From Catellatospora sp. TT07R-123 (GTDB lineage: Bacteria > Actinomycetota > Actinomycetes > Mycobacteriales > Micromonosporaceae): a stretch of DNA of 64,000 bases. The notes under the pieces are model-generated. The model worked only from the letters and a program-made list of their open reading frames with translations, searched no databases and was not told the DNA's origin. The stretch covers positions 3,782,001 to 3,846,000 of the forward strand of contig NZ_BNEM01000002.1 in the NCBI RefSeq assembly GCF_018327705.1, given 5' to 3'. The translations under genes were made by a program, and so were the position numbers. Numbering within the stretch: the stretch's first letter is position 1; every line of letters begins with the position of its first letter. Of the stretch, positions 42,459 through 51,817 are shown one piece after another.

Positions 42459-45400
42459 ATGTCGTTCCTGACCAGGCTGAGCCTCGCCAGTCGCGGGCTC
42501 GTCGCCCTGATCACCGTGGCGATCCTCGGTGTCGGCGCGTACGTGCTACCGCAACTGCGCCAGCAGATGTTCCCGGACATCCAGTTCCCGAACGTCTCGG
42601 TGCTCGCCGCGTACCCCGGTGCCACCCCGGAGATCGTCGAAAGCCAGGTCACCATCCCGATCGAGCAGGCGGTCGCGGGTGTGGACGGGGCCACGGGCGT
42701 CAACTCCGTCTCCCGCAACGGCTCGGCCACCGTCGCCATCACGTTCGACTTCGGCGTCGACGTCGACAAGGTCGAGGGCGACATCCAGCAGGCGCTCAGC
42801 CGCATCAGCAACCGCCTGCCCGCCAACGTCGAGCCCACCGTCATCGCCGGCTCGACCGACGACATCCCGGTCATCCAGCTCGCCGCGAGCGGCGCGGGCG
42901 GCGACGACCAGGAGCTGGCGCGGCGGCTGCGGGCTGTGGTGGTCCCGGCCCTGAACAACATCGACGGCGTACGCGAGGCGACGCTCTCCGGCGCCCGCGA
43001 CCCGCAGGTCACCATCGCGCTCGACCCGGCCAAGCTGGCCGCGCGCGGGCTGACCGCGCAGTCCGTCACGACCGCGCTGACCGCCAACGGCGTGAGCATG
43101 CCGGGCGGCGTGATCAGCGACGGCGGGCTCAGCTACTCGGTGGCCGTCGGCGGCCGCTTCACCACGCTGACCCAGCTCGGCGACCTGTACCTGACCCCGG
43201 CGGCCGGTGCCCCGGGTGCCCCGGCGGCACGTCCGGCCACCGCGCCGGGTGCCAAGCCCGCCGCGCCCAAGCCGCTGACGCAGCTCAAGGACGTCGCGAC
43301 GCTGGCCTCGGCCCCGGCCGCGGCCAGCCAGCTGACCCGCACCAACGGCCAGCCGAGCATGGGCGTCGGCGTCACCGCCAAGCCCGGCGCCAACGCCGTC
43401 GAGATCTCGCACGCCGTCAACGACAAGCTGGCCGAGCTCGCCGCGCAGCTCGGCACCGGCGGCGCGCTGCAGGTCGTGTTCGACCAGGCGCCCGAGGTGG
43501 AGCGCTCGGTCAGCAGCCTCACCACCGAGGGCGCGCTGGGCCTGGTCTTCGCCGTACTGGTGATCCTGGTCTTCCTGCTGTCGGTCCGCTCGACCCTGGT
43601 CACCGCGGTCTCGATCCCGGTCAGCGTGGTCATCGCACTGATCGCGCTGTACACCGGCGACTACTCGCTCAACCTGTTCACCCTGGGCGGTCTGACCATC
43701 GCCATCGGCCGCGTCGTCGACGACTCGATCGTGGTCCTGGAGAACATCAAGCGCCACCTGGAGTACGGCGAGCCGAAGAAGGAGGCCATCCTCACCGCGG
43801 TGAAGGAGGTGTCCGGCGCGGTCACCGCCTCGACCCTGACCACGGTCGCGGTGTTCCTGCCCGTGGCGCTGGTCGGCGGGTTCGTCGGGCAGCTGTTCGG
43901 CCCGTTCGGCCTGACCGTGACCGCGGCGCTGCTGGCCTCGCTGCTGGTGTCGCTGACCATCGTCCCGGTGCTGGCGTTCTGGTTCCTCAAGTCGCCGCAG
44001 GGCACCGCCGAGGAACTGGCCGAGATCCGCGAGCAGGCCGAGGCCAAGGAGCTGCGCAGCCTGCTCCAGCGGGTGTACGTCCCGGTGCTGCGCTGGTCGC
44101 TGGCGCACCGCGCGATCACCCTGGTGGTGGCCGCGGTCATCTTCTTCGGCACGGTCGGACTGGCGAGCCGGATCGAGACCAGCTTCATCGGCAGCTCGGG
44201 CAACTCGTTCTCGATCACCCAGCAGCTGCCGACCGGCACCGACCTGGCCACCACGGACGCGGCCGCCAAGCGGGTCGAGCAGGTGCTCGCCGACACCGAC
44301 GGCGTGAAGTCGTACCAGGTGACCGTCGGCGGCGGCGGGAGCATGTTCGGCGGCGGCGCCCCGGACACCACCAAGGCCCGGTTCCAGGTCACCTCGGACG
44401 CCGACGTCGACCAGGCGCAGCTGACCGAGACCCTGCGCGGCAAGATCGACGCGCTGGACGACACCGCCGTGGGCGAGGTCGTGGTCGGCGCGGTGCAGGG
44501 CGGCTTCGGCTCGTCCAACATCGAGGTGTCGGTCAACGCGCCCGACGACGCCACGCTGCGCGCGGCGGCCCAGCAGATCAAGGACGCGCTGACGCAGCTG
44601 AACGGCCTGACCGACGTCGACAGCGACCTGTCGGCCAGCACCCCGCAGGTGCAGGTCGCGCTGGACCGCCCCGCCGCGGCGCGGGTGGGCCTGACCGACG
44701 CGGCCGTCGGCCAGCTGGTCAACCAGGCCTTCCGCGGCACGACGGTGACCCGCGCGGTCATCGACGGCATCGAGCAGCCGGTGATCCTGCGTACCGGCGC
44801 CGCCCCGGTCGACCTGGCCGCGCTGCGCGCGCTGCCGATCGGCGGCGGGCTGCGCCTGGACGACGTCGCCGACGTGACCACGGTCGCCGGCCCGAGCCAG
44901 ATCAACCGGGTGGAGCAGGTCCGCACCGCCAAGGTGTCGGGTGCCCCGACCGCCGAGGCGCTGGGCACGCTCGGCACCGAGCTGGAGGCCAAGCTCAAGG
45001 AGCTGAAGCTGCCGTCGGGTGCGACGTACAAGATCGGCGGCGTGCTGGAGAACCAGCAGTCGGCCTTCGGTGACCTGTTCCTGGCCATGGGCGTCGCGGT
45101 CGCACTGGTCTTCATCGTGATGATCGGTACGTTCCGGGGCCTGGCCCAGCCGATGGTGCTGCTGGTGTCGATCCCGTTCGCGGCCACCGGCGCGCTGCTG
45201 GCGCTGCTGGTCACCGGCCAGCCGATGGGCCTGGCCGCCATGATCGGCATGCTGATGCTGGTCGGCATCGTGGTCACCAACGCGATCGTGCTGCTCGACC
45301 TGATCAACCAGTACCGCGAGCAGGGCATGTCGATCCGGGACTCGATCGTCGAGGGCGGCCGGCGCCGCCTGCGGCCGATCCTGATGACCGCGGCCGCGAC

Positions 45401-45677
45401 CATCTTCGCGCTGCTGCCGATGTCGCTGGGGCTCACCGAGTCGTCGGCGTTCATCTCGCAGCCGCTCGCGGTGGTGGTGATCGGCGGTCTGATCACCTCG
45501 ACGCTGCTGACGCTGGTGCTGGTGCCGGTCGGCTACTCCCTGGTCGAGGGCCTCAAGCAGCGGACGCGCAACCGCCGGGACCGGAAGAAGGGTGTGCGGC
45601 CCGTCGCCGCGCAGCCCGAGGCAGCGGTCGCCGCGCCGCGGCACGCCGCCCCGGACGCGGAGCCGGCCCTGAGCTGA
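42459..45677 (+). CDS. RND-family efflux transporter (AcrB/HAE1-like)
   Basis: A 1072-residue protein with 12 predicted helices and two large external loops after helices 1 and 7. The proton-relay motif GRVVDDSIVVLENI is in helix 4, and the second half has MLMLVGIVVTNAIVLLDL. This is the hydrophobe/amphiphile type, not the MmpL type usual in actinomycetes. A Pro/Ala-rich insertion (about residues 248-272) interrupts the first external domain. No membrane-fusion or outer-membrane partner gene is nearby. It therefore likely exports to the cell surface or outer leaflet alone. A strong terminator follows. It is probably controlled by the divergent two-component system. Confidence 0.9.
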   Translation: MSFLTRLSLASRGLVALITVAILGVGAYVLPQLRQQMFPDIQFPNVSVLAAYPGATPEIVESQVTIPIEQAVAGVDGATGVNSVSRNGSATVAITFDFGVDVDKVEGDIQQALSRISNRLPANVEPTVIAGSTDDIPVIQLAASGAGGDDQELARRLRAVVVPALNNIDGVREATLSGARDPQVTIALDPAKLAARGLTAQSVTTALTANGVSMPGGVISDGGLSYSVAVGGRFTTLTQLGDLYLTPAAGAPGAPAARPATAPGAKPAAPKPLTQLKDVATLASAPAAASQLTRTNGQPSMGVGVTAKPGANAVEISHAVNDKLAELAAQLGTGGALQVVFDQAPEVERSVSSLTTEGALGLVFAVLVILVFLLSVRSTLVTAVSIPVSVVIALIALYTGDYSLNLFTLGGLTIAIGRVVDDSIVVLENIKRHLEYGEPKKEAILTAVKEVSGAVTASTLTTVAVFLPVALVGGFVGQLFGPFGLTVTAALLASLLVSLTIVPVLAFWFLKSPQGTAEELAEIREQAEAKELRSLLQRVYVPVLRWSLAHRAITLVVAAVIFFGTVGLASRIETSFIGSSGNSFSITQQLPTGTDLATTDAAAKRVEQVLADTDGVKSYQVTVGGGGSMFGGGAPDTTKARFQVTSDADVDQAQLTETLRGKIDALDDTAVGEVVVGAVQGGFGSSNIEVSVNAPDDATLRAAAQQIKDALTQLNGLTDVDSDLSASTPQVQVALDRPAAARVGLTDAAVGQLVNQAFRGTTVTRAVIDGIEQPVILRTGAAPVDLAALRALPIGGGLRLDDVADVTTVAGPSQINRVEQVRTAKVSGAPTAEALGTLGTELEAKLKELKLPSGATYKIGGVLENQQSAFGDLFLAMGVAVALVFIVMIGTFRGLAQPMVLLVSIPFAATGALLALLVTGQPMGLAAMIGMLMLVGIVVTNAIVLLDLINQYREQGMSIRDSIVEGGRRRLRPILMTAAATIFALLPMSLGLTESSAFISQPLAVVVIGGLITSTLLTLVLVPVGYSLVEGLKQRTRNRRDRKKGVRPVAAQPEAAVAAPRHAAPDAEPALS

Positions 45678-45684
45678 CGCCGCA

Positions 45685-45732
45685 CGGAACTCTGCCCGCC
45701 CCGGGGCCGCCTCCCCGGGGCGGGCAGTTCCG
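45685..45732. terminator. Bidirectional terminator between RND and lipoprotein genes
   Basis: Arms CGGAACTCTGCCCGCCCCGG... (45685-45706) and 45713-45732 pair perfectly apart from a two-base bulge, loop six bases. It lies between convergent stops at 45677 and 45734. Confidence 0.8.
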
Positions 45733-45733
45733 T

Positions 45734-47659
45734 TCAGGAGGTGGCGACGCCCTGCGGGCCGCTGATCCGGCCGCCGACGGTCTCCAGGGCCGCCGGCGGG
45801 AACGCCTCGGTGCCACCGAGCACCCAGACCTCGTTGACCCCGGCCGACGACACGCTGAGCCAGTCGGCCAGCGGGGCGGGCAGCGCCGCCGCGTCGACCG
45901 CCAGCACCGGCCCGGCCTGCGACTGGCCCGCGGCGATGGCGAACGCCACCGGGTCGCTGCTGGAGACCAGGATCGGGCGCTTGACGGCTCCCGCGTACCG
46001 GTCGAGCAGCAGCGCCGCCGTCGCGGCGTCGTCGGCGCCCCGGACCTCGGTCGCCTTCAGCCGCGCGGGCCTGGCCGACCAGGCGGCCAGCGCGTCGATC
46101 GCGGTGCCCGCCGCGACCAGCTTCGCGTCCGGGCCCAGCTTCGACAGGAACGCCGCCGTCGCCGCGGGCATCTTCTTCCCGTCGGTCAGCAGCACCTTCA
46201 CCCCGTAGTAGTCCCCGGCGTAGGACGCCCCGAGCGTGGCCGGGTCGCTCACGGAGACCAGCACGACGTCGGATGCGCCCTGCGGTTCGCCCGCGAGGGC
46301 GGTGGACGCCGCCAGGGCGAAGCGGTCCGCCGCCGACACGCGGTCCACCTCGAAGCCGAGCGTCTTGAGCCGGTTGAGCACGGCGTCGGAGATCAGCGAC
46401 TTGTCGCCGACGACGTGGGCGTACGGGCTGCCGCCCTCCTTCGGCCGAATCGCACCGAAGATCCGCTTGATCTCGGCCTCGACCTTGGCGTCGAGGTTCG
46501 CGCCGCTGTTCAGCAGGAACGCCGAGCGCCGCCCGGTCGCCATCCGCGCCCCCGCCAGCGCCAGCTCCGGCTTGGCCGCGGGCGCGATCACCAGGTCGGC
46601 GACGCGGTCGCACTCGCAGTTCATGTACGGCTCCTGCTGCGTCGGCCACGCCGCCCGCGACACCGCCAGCGCCGTGGCCACCGGGTCGCCGGTGGCCAGG
46701 CGGGTCACCCGGTCGGTCACCCGGCCGAGGAAGGTGGGCACGCCGGTGATCTCCGACAGCTTCGTCGCCGGGTTCTCCTTGGCACCCTTGGCCACCTGGG
46801 CGGGGATCGACTCCACCCCGGAGGCGGTGGTGTAGGCGACGCTCTTGCCGTCCGGCGTCCAGACCAGGTGCGTGGGCTTGGCGGCGCCGAACCCGATCTG
46901 GGTGGGCTTGGCCTTGTCCTTGGTCTCGATGACGCTGATCTGGCCGTTGGCGCCGACGAAGGCCACGTGGCTCCCGTCGGGCGACAGCGCGGGCTCGGTG
47001 CCCTCGGACAGCTTGAGGCCGAACGGCTCACGCTGGTTGAAGTCCACCACCCAGACCTCGCCGCCCTTGGCGCCCTTGTGCTGGAAGGCGATGTCCGCCG
47101 AGTCGTTGTGGGCCGCGCTGCCGGTCACCGTCGAGTTGCCGGTCTCCGCCGAGTCCGGGGCCAGGCTGGTCGGGACCTCGCGCTGCTGGTCGTACTGCAT
47201 GCCGCCGTTGCCGTACACGGTGACGAGGCGGTCCTTGCCGCCGGAGGTCTCGGTGAACGAGATCTCGGCACCCTCCGAGATCCACGCCGGACGGCTGCGG
47301 TGCACCCCCGCCTTCGCCTTGGTCAGCTTCTTCAGGCCGGTCCCGTCGGGACGGGCCGAGGCGATGTCTCCGTCGCCGTCGACGAAGGCCACCCGGCTGC
47401 CGTCGGGCGACCACGCCGCGTCGGTGACCTTGGTGGGGAAGGTGACCGGCTTGCCGCCGATCTGCACCGTCTCGGTGCCGTTCGAGACCAGCAGCGTGCC
47501 GGCCTTGTACGGCGCAGTCCCCGCCGGCGCCGCGCCAGGCTCCGGGCTGGAGAACTCGGCCGACGGCGAATCCTTCGGACCGCACCCCGCCACCAGCGCG
47601 AACGAGGCTGCGACGACCGCGGCCCGCACCGCCCGGTCACGTCCGATCATTGCCCGCAT
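45734..47659 (-). CDS. Cell-surface lipoprotein with PD40 repeats and cell-wall-binding repeat-2 region
   Basis: A 641-residue exported protein. The lipobox LVAGC places the lipid anchor at about Cys26. Residues about 70-310 hold WD40-like PD40/TolB repeats (AAWSPDGSRVAFVDGDGDI, EPALSPDGSHVAFVG, LVWTPDGKSVAYT). The C-terminal 300 residues resemble cell-wall-binding repeat-2 units (SAADRFALAASTAL, VLLTDGKKMPAATAAFL, VWVLGGTEAFP). Such repeats bind the cell wall or its polymers. The pairing suggests an anchored scaffold or sensor; the ligand is unknown. AGAGG precedes ATG 47659. Confidence 0.82.
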   Translation of the reverse strand: MRAMIGRDRAVRAAVVAASFALVAGCGPKDSPSAEFSSPEPGAAPAGTAPYKAGTLLVSNGTETVQIGGKPVTFPTKVTDAAWSPDGSRVAFVDGDGDIASARPDGTGLKKLTKAKAGVHRSRPAWISEGAEISFTETSGGKDRLVTVYGNGGMQYDQQREVPTSLAPDSAETGNSTVTGSAAHNDSADIAFQHKGAKGGEVWVVDFNQREPFGLKLSEGTEPALSPDGSHVAFVGANGQISVIETKDKAKPTQIGFGAAKPTHLVWTPDGKSVAYTTASGVESIPAQVAKGAKENPATKLSEITGVPTFLGRVTDRVTRLATGDPVATALAVSRAAWPTQQEPYMNCECDRVADLVIAPAAKPELALAGARMATGRRSAFLLNSGANLDAKVEAEIKRIFGAIRPKEGGSPYAHVVGDKSLISDAVLNRLKTLGFEVDRVSAADRFALAASTALAGEPQGASDVVLVSVSDPATLGASYAGDYYGVKVLLTDGKKMPAATAAFLSKLGPDAKLVAAGTAIDALAAWSARPARLKATEVRGADDAATAALLLDRYAGAVKRPILVSSSDPVAFAIAAGQSQAGPVLAVDAAALPAPLADWLSVSSAGVNEVWVLGGTEAFPPAALETVGGRISGPQGVATS

Positions 47660-47783
47660 GGGTTCCTCTTCCTGTGATCGTTTACCCCGGGGCAGCGTAG
47701 GCGAGAACCCTTCAAAAGAAGTCGAGCGAGGGGCGTCCGCGCTTGAATCCGACTCAAACGACCAGGGTCGATGACCCGGACGG

Positions 47784-48446
47784 TCAGCGGGGCGCGCGCC
47801 GCAGCAGCTCGCCGCACCGCAGGTCCGCGGCCGCCTCGTCGGTGCCGAGATACGCGGGTGCGGGCTCGGCCGGCCCCGGCTCGGCCGCGATCGCGGCGCG
47901 CAGCTCGTCGAGCTGCTCGGCGCCGACGGTGTGCGGGCGCAACCCCGCCGGGCCCGTGAAGCGGAACAGCACCATCCCGTTCTGCACCCGGAACGCGTAG
48001 TCGGCGAAGCCGGCCACGGCCCCGCCGCCGGTGCTGCGGTCGCCCCGGCTGGCGGCCAGCGTCGGGGTGACCGCGTCGTGCCCGCGGCGGGCGGTGGGAT
48101 GGGCGAGGTAGGGGCAGGCCACGGCGGCGTACAGCATGCAGGTGCGGTGGCCGGGGGCTTCGGCGGTGGCGGCCGCGTTGGCGTAGCCGTCCGGCTCGGC
48201 CAGCGCCGCAGCGATCGCGTCGGCCTCGGGCCCGGCGACGACCCGCCACACCGGACCGGGCGCCATGGCCAGGCCGCAGATGGAGCAGCGGCGCTCGACC
48301 GCGCAGATGTACGTGCGGGCGATGCCGGTGGTGGCGAACCTCGGCTGCCCCCCGTCCCAGGGGGTGATCGCCGGGACCGGGTAGCCCCGCTCGTCGCGGG
48401 GGCGGGCGGCCACGGCGGGCGGCACGGGGATGTCGGACACGCGCAC
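47784..48446 (-). CDS. Conserved cysteine-motif protein, unknown function
   Basis: A 220-residue soluble protein I cannot name. Cysteines are arranged as RRCSICGLAM (CxxC, about residue 57) and RTCMLYAAVACPYLAH (about 102), consistent with a zinc site or other metal. The start is set to GTG 48446 because a promoter TTGACG-N18-TACAAA ends six bases before it. A longer ATG start at 48482 would overlap the -35. The region near the C-terminus is acidic/Ala-rich. The gene stands alone between two terminators. Confidence 0.6.
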   Translation of the reverse strand: MRVSDIPVPPAVAARPRDERGYPVPAITPWDGGQPRFATTGIARTYICAVERRCSICGLAMAPGPVWRVVAGPEADAIAAALAEPDGYANAAATAEAPGHRTCMLYAAVACPYLAHPTARRGHDAVTPTLAASRGDRSTGGGAVAGFADYAFRVQNGMVLFRFTGPAGLRPHTVGAEQLDELRAAIAAEPGPAEPAPAYLGTDEAAADLRCGELLRRAPR

Positions 48447-48452
48447 CGGGGC

Positions 48453-48482
48453 TTTGTACGGCCCCGGCCGGTCGCCCGTCAA
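48453..48482 (-). promoter_or_regulatory. Promoter with -35 and -10 deciding a start codon
   Basis: On the minus strand TTGACG (48477-48482) and TACAAA (48453-48458) are 18 bases apart, and the GTG at 48446 begins six bases after the -10. This gives a leaderless mRNA from 48446. Confidence 0.5.
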
Positions 48483-48502
48483 GCCCGGGGCCGGAATGCG
48501 GA

Positions 48503-48549
48503 ACGGCGGGCGAGCAGGCCAACCCCGATGGCCGTTGCTCGCCCGCCGT
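48503..48549 (-). terminator. Terminator after htrA-type gene
   Basis: ACGGCGGGCGAGCA (48503-48516) pairs with TGCTCGCCCGCCGT (48536-48549), with an inner GGCCA/TGGCC extension. It lies 38 bases beyond the protease stop on the minus strand. Confidence 0.75.
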
Positions 48550-48586
48550 CCCTGTGGGGAGGAGGCACAGGTCTTGTGCGCCGTAG

Positions 48587-50113
48587 TTAGGACGCTTCGC
48601 CCAGCGTCACAGTTGCCGACATGGGCTCCCCGTTTCGGGTGAATTCAACAGTCACCTGCTGGCCGACGGTGCCCGACTGGACGGCGGAGACCAGGTCGTC
48701 CGAGTCGTTGATGATCCGCCCGGCGAACTTGGTGACGACGTCGCCCTTCTGCAGGCCCGCCTTGGCGGCCGGGCTGCCCTCGGTCACCGCGCTCACCGAC
48801 GCGCCGCCGGTGTCCGCCGCGGTCACCGACACCCCCAGGTACGGGTGGCTGACCGGCTTGCCGTTCATGATCTGCTCGGCGACCGACTTGGCCTTGTTGC
48901 TCGGGATCGCGAAGCCGACGCCGATGTTGCCGTCGCCGGTGCCGTTGGTGGCGATGGCGGTGTTGATGCCGACGATCTCGCCCTTGGTGTTGACCAGCGC
49001 GCCGCCGGAGTTGCCCGGGTTGATCGGGGCGTCGGTCTGGAGCAGGCCCGACAGCGAGGTGCCGCGGCTCTCGCCGACCGAGATGGTGCGGTCGCGAGCG
49101 CTGATGATGCCCGCGGTGACCGAGCCCTGCAGGCCGAGCGGGCTGCCGATGGCCAGCACCGTGTCACCGACGGCGACCTGGTCGCTGTTGCCGAAGGTGG
49201 CGAACTTCAGGCCCTTGGCGTCGGCCTTGACCACGCCGAGGTCGGTGCGCGGGTCGGTGCCGACGATGGTGGCCTTGACCTTCTTGCCGTCGGCCAGGGT
49301 CACCGTCACCTCGCGCCCGGCCGCACCGGCCACCACGTGGTTGTTGGTGACGATGTAGCCGTCCTCGGTCAGCACGATGCCCGAGCCCTCGCCGGAGCCG
49401 GTGGCGATGTTGACGACGCTGGGCGACAGCGCGGCGGCGACCGCCGCCAGCGAGCCGCGGTCGATGACCGGAGCGGCGGCGGTGCTGCCGGTCGACACCG
49501 TGATCTTGCCGTCGTCGGCGTACTTGGTGGCGATGACGGCACCGGCGATGCCGGAGCCCAGGGCGAGCACCACCGCGGCGACGGAACCGATCGCGATCTT
49601 GGCGATGGTGCCGCCGAGGCCGCTGCCCTTCTGCTGGCCGCTGCCCGGCGGGGTCCAGGTGGCCCCGGCCGGGGTGCCGTACGCGTGCTGTGCCGGGTAA
49701 CCGCCGACCGGGTAGCCGCCCTGCTGCTGGTAGCCGGGGTAGCCGCCGGTCGGGTAGCCGTGCGCGCCCTGGTACGGGGCGGCCGGCTGCTGGCCGGCCA
49801 CCGGGTGCTGCGGGACCTGGCCGGACGGCGCCGCAACAGCGGGCTGCTGGACGGTCGGCTGCTGGGCGGTCGGCTGCTCCCCGGCCGGGCTCGACGCGGG
49901 CTGTCCCGCCTCGGGCCCGGCCGGTGTCGCCGGCACCGGGGAGGAAGGGGTGCCGGACGGCTGCGACCACGCCGGTGCGGGATCGTGCGCGGCCTGCGGG
50001 GCCGTGCCCTCGGCCGGGTACGCCGCGGGCGCGGCGGCCGGGTCCGGATGCGCTGCGTGGTTGCCCTCGGCCGGAGGCTGCGCACCGTACGGGGGCTTGT
50101 CGATCTCGCTCAT
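48587..50113 (-). CDS. HtrA/DegP-type membrane-anchored serine protease (PepD-like)
   Basis: A 508-residue protease. A cytoplasmic Pro/Gln/Ala/Gly/Tyr-rich N-terminus (1 to about 163) is followed by one transmembrane helix (about 168-198). The trypsin-like domain has His259 (TNNHVV), Asp291 (RTDLGVV) and Ser369 (GNSGGA). A PDZ domain covers about 415-505 (YLGVSVTAAD, GDVVTKFAGRIIN). It is predicted to act outside the membrane on damaged or regulatory proteins. It is 66 bases downstream of a two-component pair, like pepD after mprAB in mycobacteria, so it is probably part of the cell-envelope stress response of that pair. Confidence 0.92.
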   Translation of the reverse strand: MSEIDKPPYGAQPPAEGNHAAHPDPAAAPAAYPAEGTAPQAAHDPAPAWSQPSGTPSSPVPATPAGPEAGQPASSPAGEQPTAQQPTVQQPAVAAPSGQVPQHPVAGQQPAAPYQGAHGYPTGGYPGYQQQGGYPVGGYPAQHAYGTPAGATWTPPGSGQQKGSGLGGTIAKIAIGSVAAVVLALGSGIAGAVIATKYADDGKITVSTGSTAAAPVIDRGSLAAVAAALSPSVVNIATGSGEGSGIVLTEDGYIVTNNHVVAGAAGREVTVTLADGKKVKATIVGTDPRTDLGVVKADAKGLKFATFGNSDQVAVGDTVLAIGSPLGLQGSVTAGIISARDRTISVGESRGTSLSGLLQTDAPINPGNSGGALVNTKGEIVGINTAIATNGTGDGNIGVGFAIPSNKAKSVAEQIMNGKPVSHPYLGVSVTAADTGGASVSAVTEGSPAAKAGLQKGDVVTKFAGRIINDSDDLVSAVQSGTVGQQVTVEFTRNGEPMSATVTLGEAS

Positions 50114-50179
50114 GGTGATAAGTCTTCCCTGTGTGGCTGCGTTCGTTCTGGGATCGGTCTGGAACTTTTCTGTGAGTCG

Positions 50180-51817
50180 TCAGCGTTGCGCGCCCGCCGG
50201 CAGCGGCCCCGGCTCCTGATCGCCGGCTTCGTCGACATCATCGGCTTCATCGGCTTCGTCGACGAGGTCAACGAGTGGTAGCCGTACGCGGAACACCGCG
50301 CCCTGGCCCGGGTCGCTGTCCACCTCGACGGTGCCGTGGTGGGCCGCGACCAGCGCGGCGACGATCGCCAGCCCCAGCCCGGTGCTCACCTGCCCGTCGG
50401 CGCGCCGGGTCCGTGCCGCGTCGGCCCGGTAGAACCGCTCGAAGACGCGTTCGCGCTGCTCCTCGTTCAGGCCGGAGCCCTGGTCGGCCACCTCGATGAC
50501 AGCCTGCTCCCCGTCGCGGCGCAGCCGCAACGCGACCGGCGTGCCGGGTGGCGTGTGCGCCAGGGCGTTGCTGGTGAGGTTGCCGAGCACCTGGCGCAGC
50601 CGGGCGTCGTCGCCGAGCACCAGCAGCTCGCCCGAGTCCGGGGCGACCGACAGCGAGATCTCGCGGGCCGGGTCCATCACCCGGGCGGCCTGCGCCGCCT
50701 CGACCGCGAGCACCCGCAGCTCGACCGGGGTGGGCCGCAGCGGGCGCTCCTGGTCCATCCGGGCCAGCAGCAGCAGGTCCTCCACCAGCAGGCCCATCCG
50801 CCGGGCCTCGTCCTCGATCCGCTTGACCAGCGCCGCCGTCTCCTCCGGTGCGCGTGCCGCGCCCTGGCGGTAGAGCTCGGCGAAGCCGCGGATGGTGGTC
50901 AGCGGCGTACGCAGCTCGTGTGAGGCGTCGGCGACGAACCGGCGCATCTTCTCCTCCGAGCGGCGCGCCCGGTTCTCCGACGCCTGGGCGGCCACGGCGG
51001 CGTCGCGAGCCGCGGACTCGGCCGCGCGGGCCGAGGTCTCCGAGGCGGCACGGGCCGTGAACGCGGTCTCGATCTGGGCCAGCATCGAGTTCAGCGACCG
51101 CGCCAGCGAGCCCACCTCGGTACGCGCCTGCGGCACGCCCTGCTCCGGGTCCGGGACGCGCTGGGTGAGGTCGCCGCCCGCGATCGCCCCGGCGGTCTTC
51201 TCGATCGCGCTGAGCGGGCGCAGGCTGCGGCGGACCAGCTCGGTGCCGATCATCGCGGCGAGGATGAGCACCGCGGCGCCGCCGTACACGTTGATCCAGA
51301 GCAGGCGGTGCAGCGCGTCGTCGATGGTCCTGGTCTGCTCGCCGACCACGAACACGTGGTTGCCCGGCAGCAGGTCGACGCGCAGCCGCCAGGTGGGCGC
51401 GCCGTCGCGGGCCTTGACGGTCAGGTACTCGCCGACCTTGCTGCGCAGGTCCTCGGGCTTGGCCGGCAGGACAGGCTGATCGGTCGGCGCCATGAAGGCG
51501 GTGCGCGAGATCGACCACGGACCCGGGTCGGCCGGGTTGACCACCAGCTCGCGCGGCATGGCCACCACGAACTCGCTGGGCAGCAGCACGATCTGGGTCT
51601 GCATGTTGCGGTTGTCGGCCAGGGAGCCCTGGATCTGCTCGCTGGCGGACTTCAGGTCCTGGTCCACCCGCTCGGTGAGGTAGCGGCGCATCGCGACGTG
51701 GCTGGCCACCCCGATCAGCACGATCGCGAGCACCAGCAGCAGCATCGTCTGGGCCACCAGCCGCACCCGCAGCGGCTGGTGGCGGCGCCACTGCACGAGC
51801 AGTGCCGGCACCCTCAC
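50180..51817 (-). CDS. Sensor histidine kinase (MprB-like), linked to HtrA
   Basis: A 545-residue kinase. Helix one about 20-42, an external domain to about 185, a second helix, HAMP (RRSLRPLSAIEKTAGAIAGG), an unusual Ala/Arg/Glu helical insertion (about 265-305), then the DHp His in VADASHELRTPLTTIRG and ATPase boxes NLTSNALAHTPPGT, DQGSGL and STGLGLAIV. The C-terminus has an acidic tail, DEADEADDVDEAGD. GTG 51817 overlaps the regulator stop (GTGA). It probably senses envelope damage and, through the regulator, controls htrA. Confidence 0.9.
   Translation of the reverse strand: MRVPALLVQWRRHQPLRVRLVAQTMLLLVLAIVLIGVASHVAMRRYLTERVDQDLKSASEQIQGSLADNRNMQTQIVLLPSEFVVAMPRELVVNPADPGPWSISRTAFMAPTDQPVLPAKPEDLRSKVGEYLTVKARDGAPTWRLRVDLLPGNHVFVVGEQTRTIDDALHRLLWINVYGGAAVLILAAMIGTELVRRSLRPLSAIEKTAGAIAGGDLTQRVPDPEQGVPQARTEVGSLARSLNSMLAQIETAFTARAASETSARAAESAARDAAVAAQASENRARRSEEKMRRFVADASHELRTPLTTIRGFAELYRQGAARAPEETAALVKRIEDEARRMGLLVEDLLLLARMDQERPLRPTPVELRVLAVEAAQAARVMDPAREISLSVAPDSGELLVLGDDARLRQVLGNLTSNALAHTPPGTPVALRLRRDGEQAVIEVADQGSGLNEEQRERVFERFYRADAARTRRADGQVSTGLGLAIVAALVAAHHGTVEVDSDPGQGAVFRVRLPLVDLVDEADEADDVDEAGDQEPGPLPAGAQR

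Noticed and set aside
42546..46649. A 1300-codon minus-strand open frame across the RND gene
   Set aside because: Antisense to a clear transporter, with repetitive Arg/Asp/Gly/Gln composition and no ribosome site; spurious.
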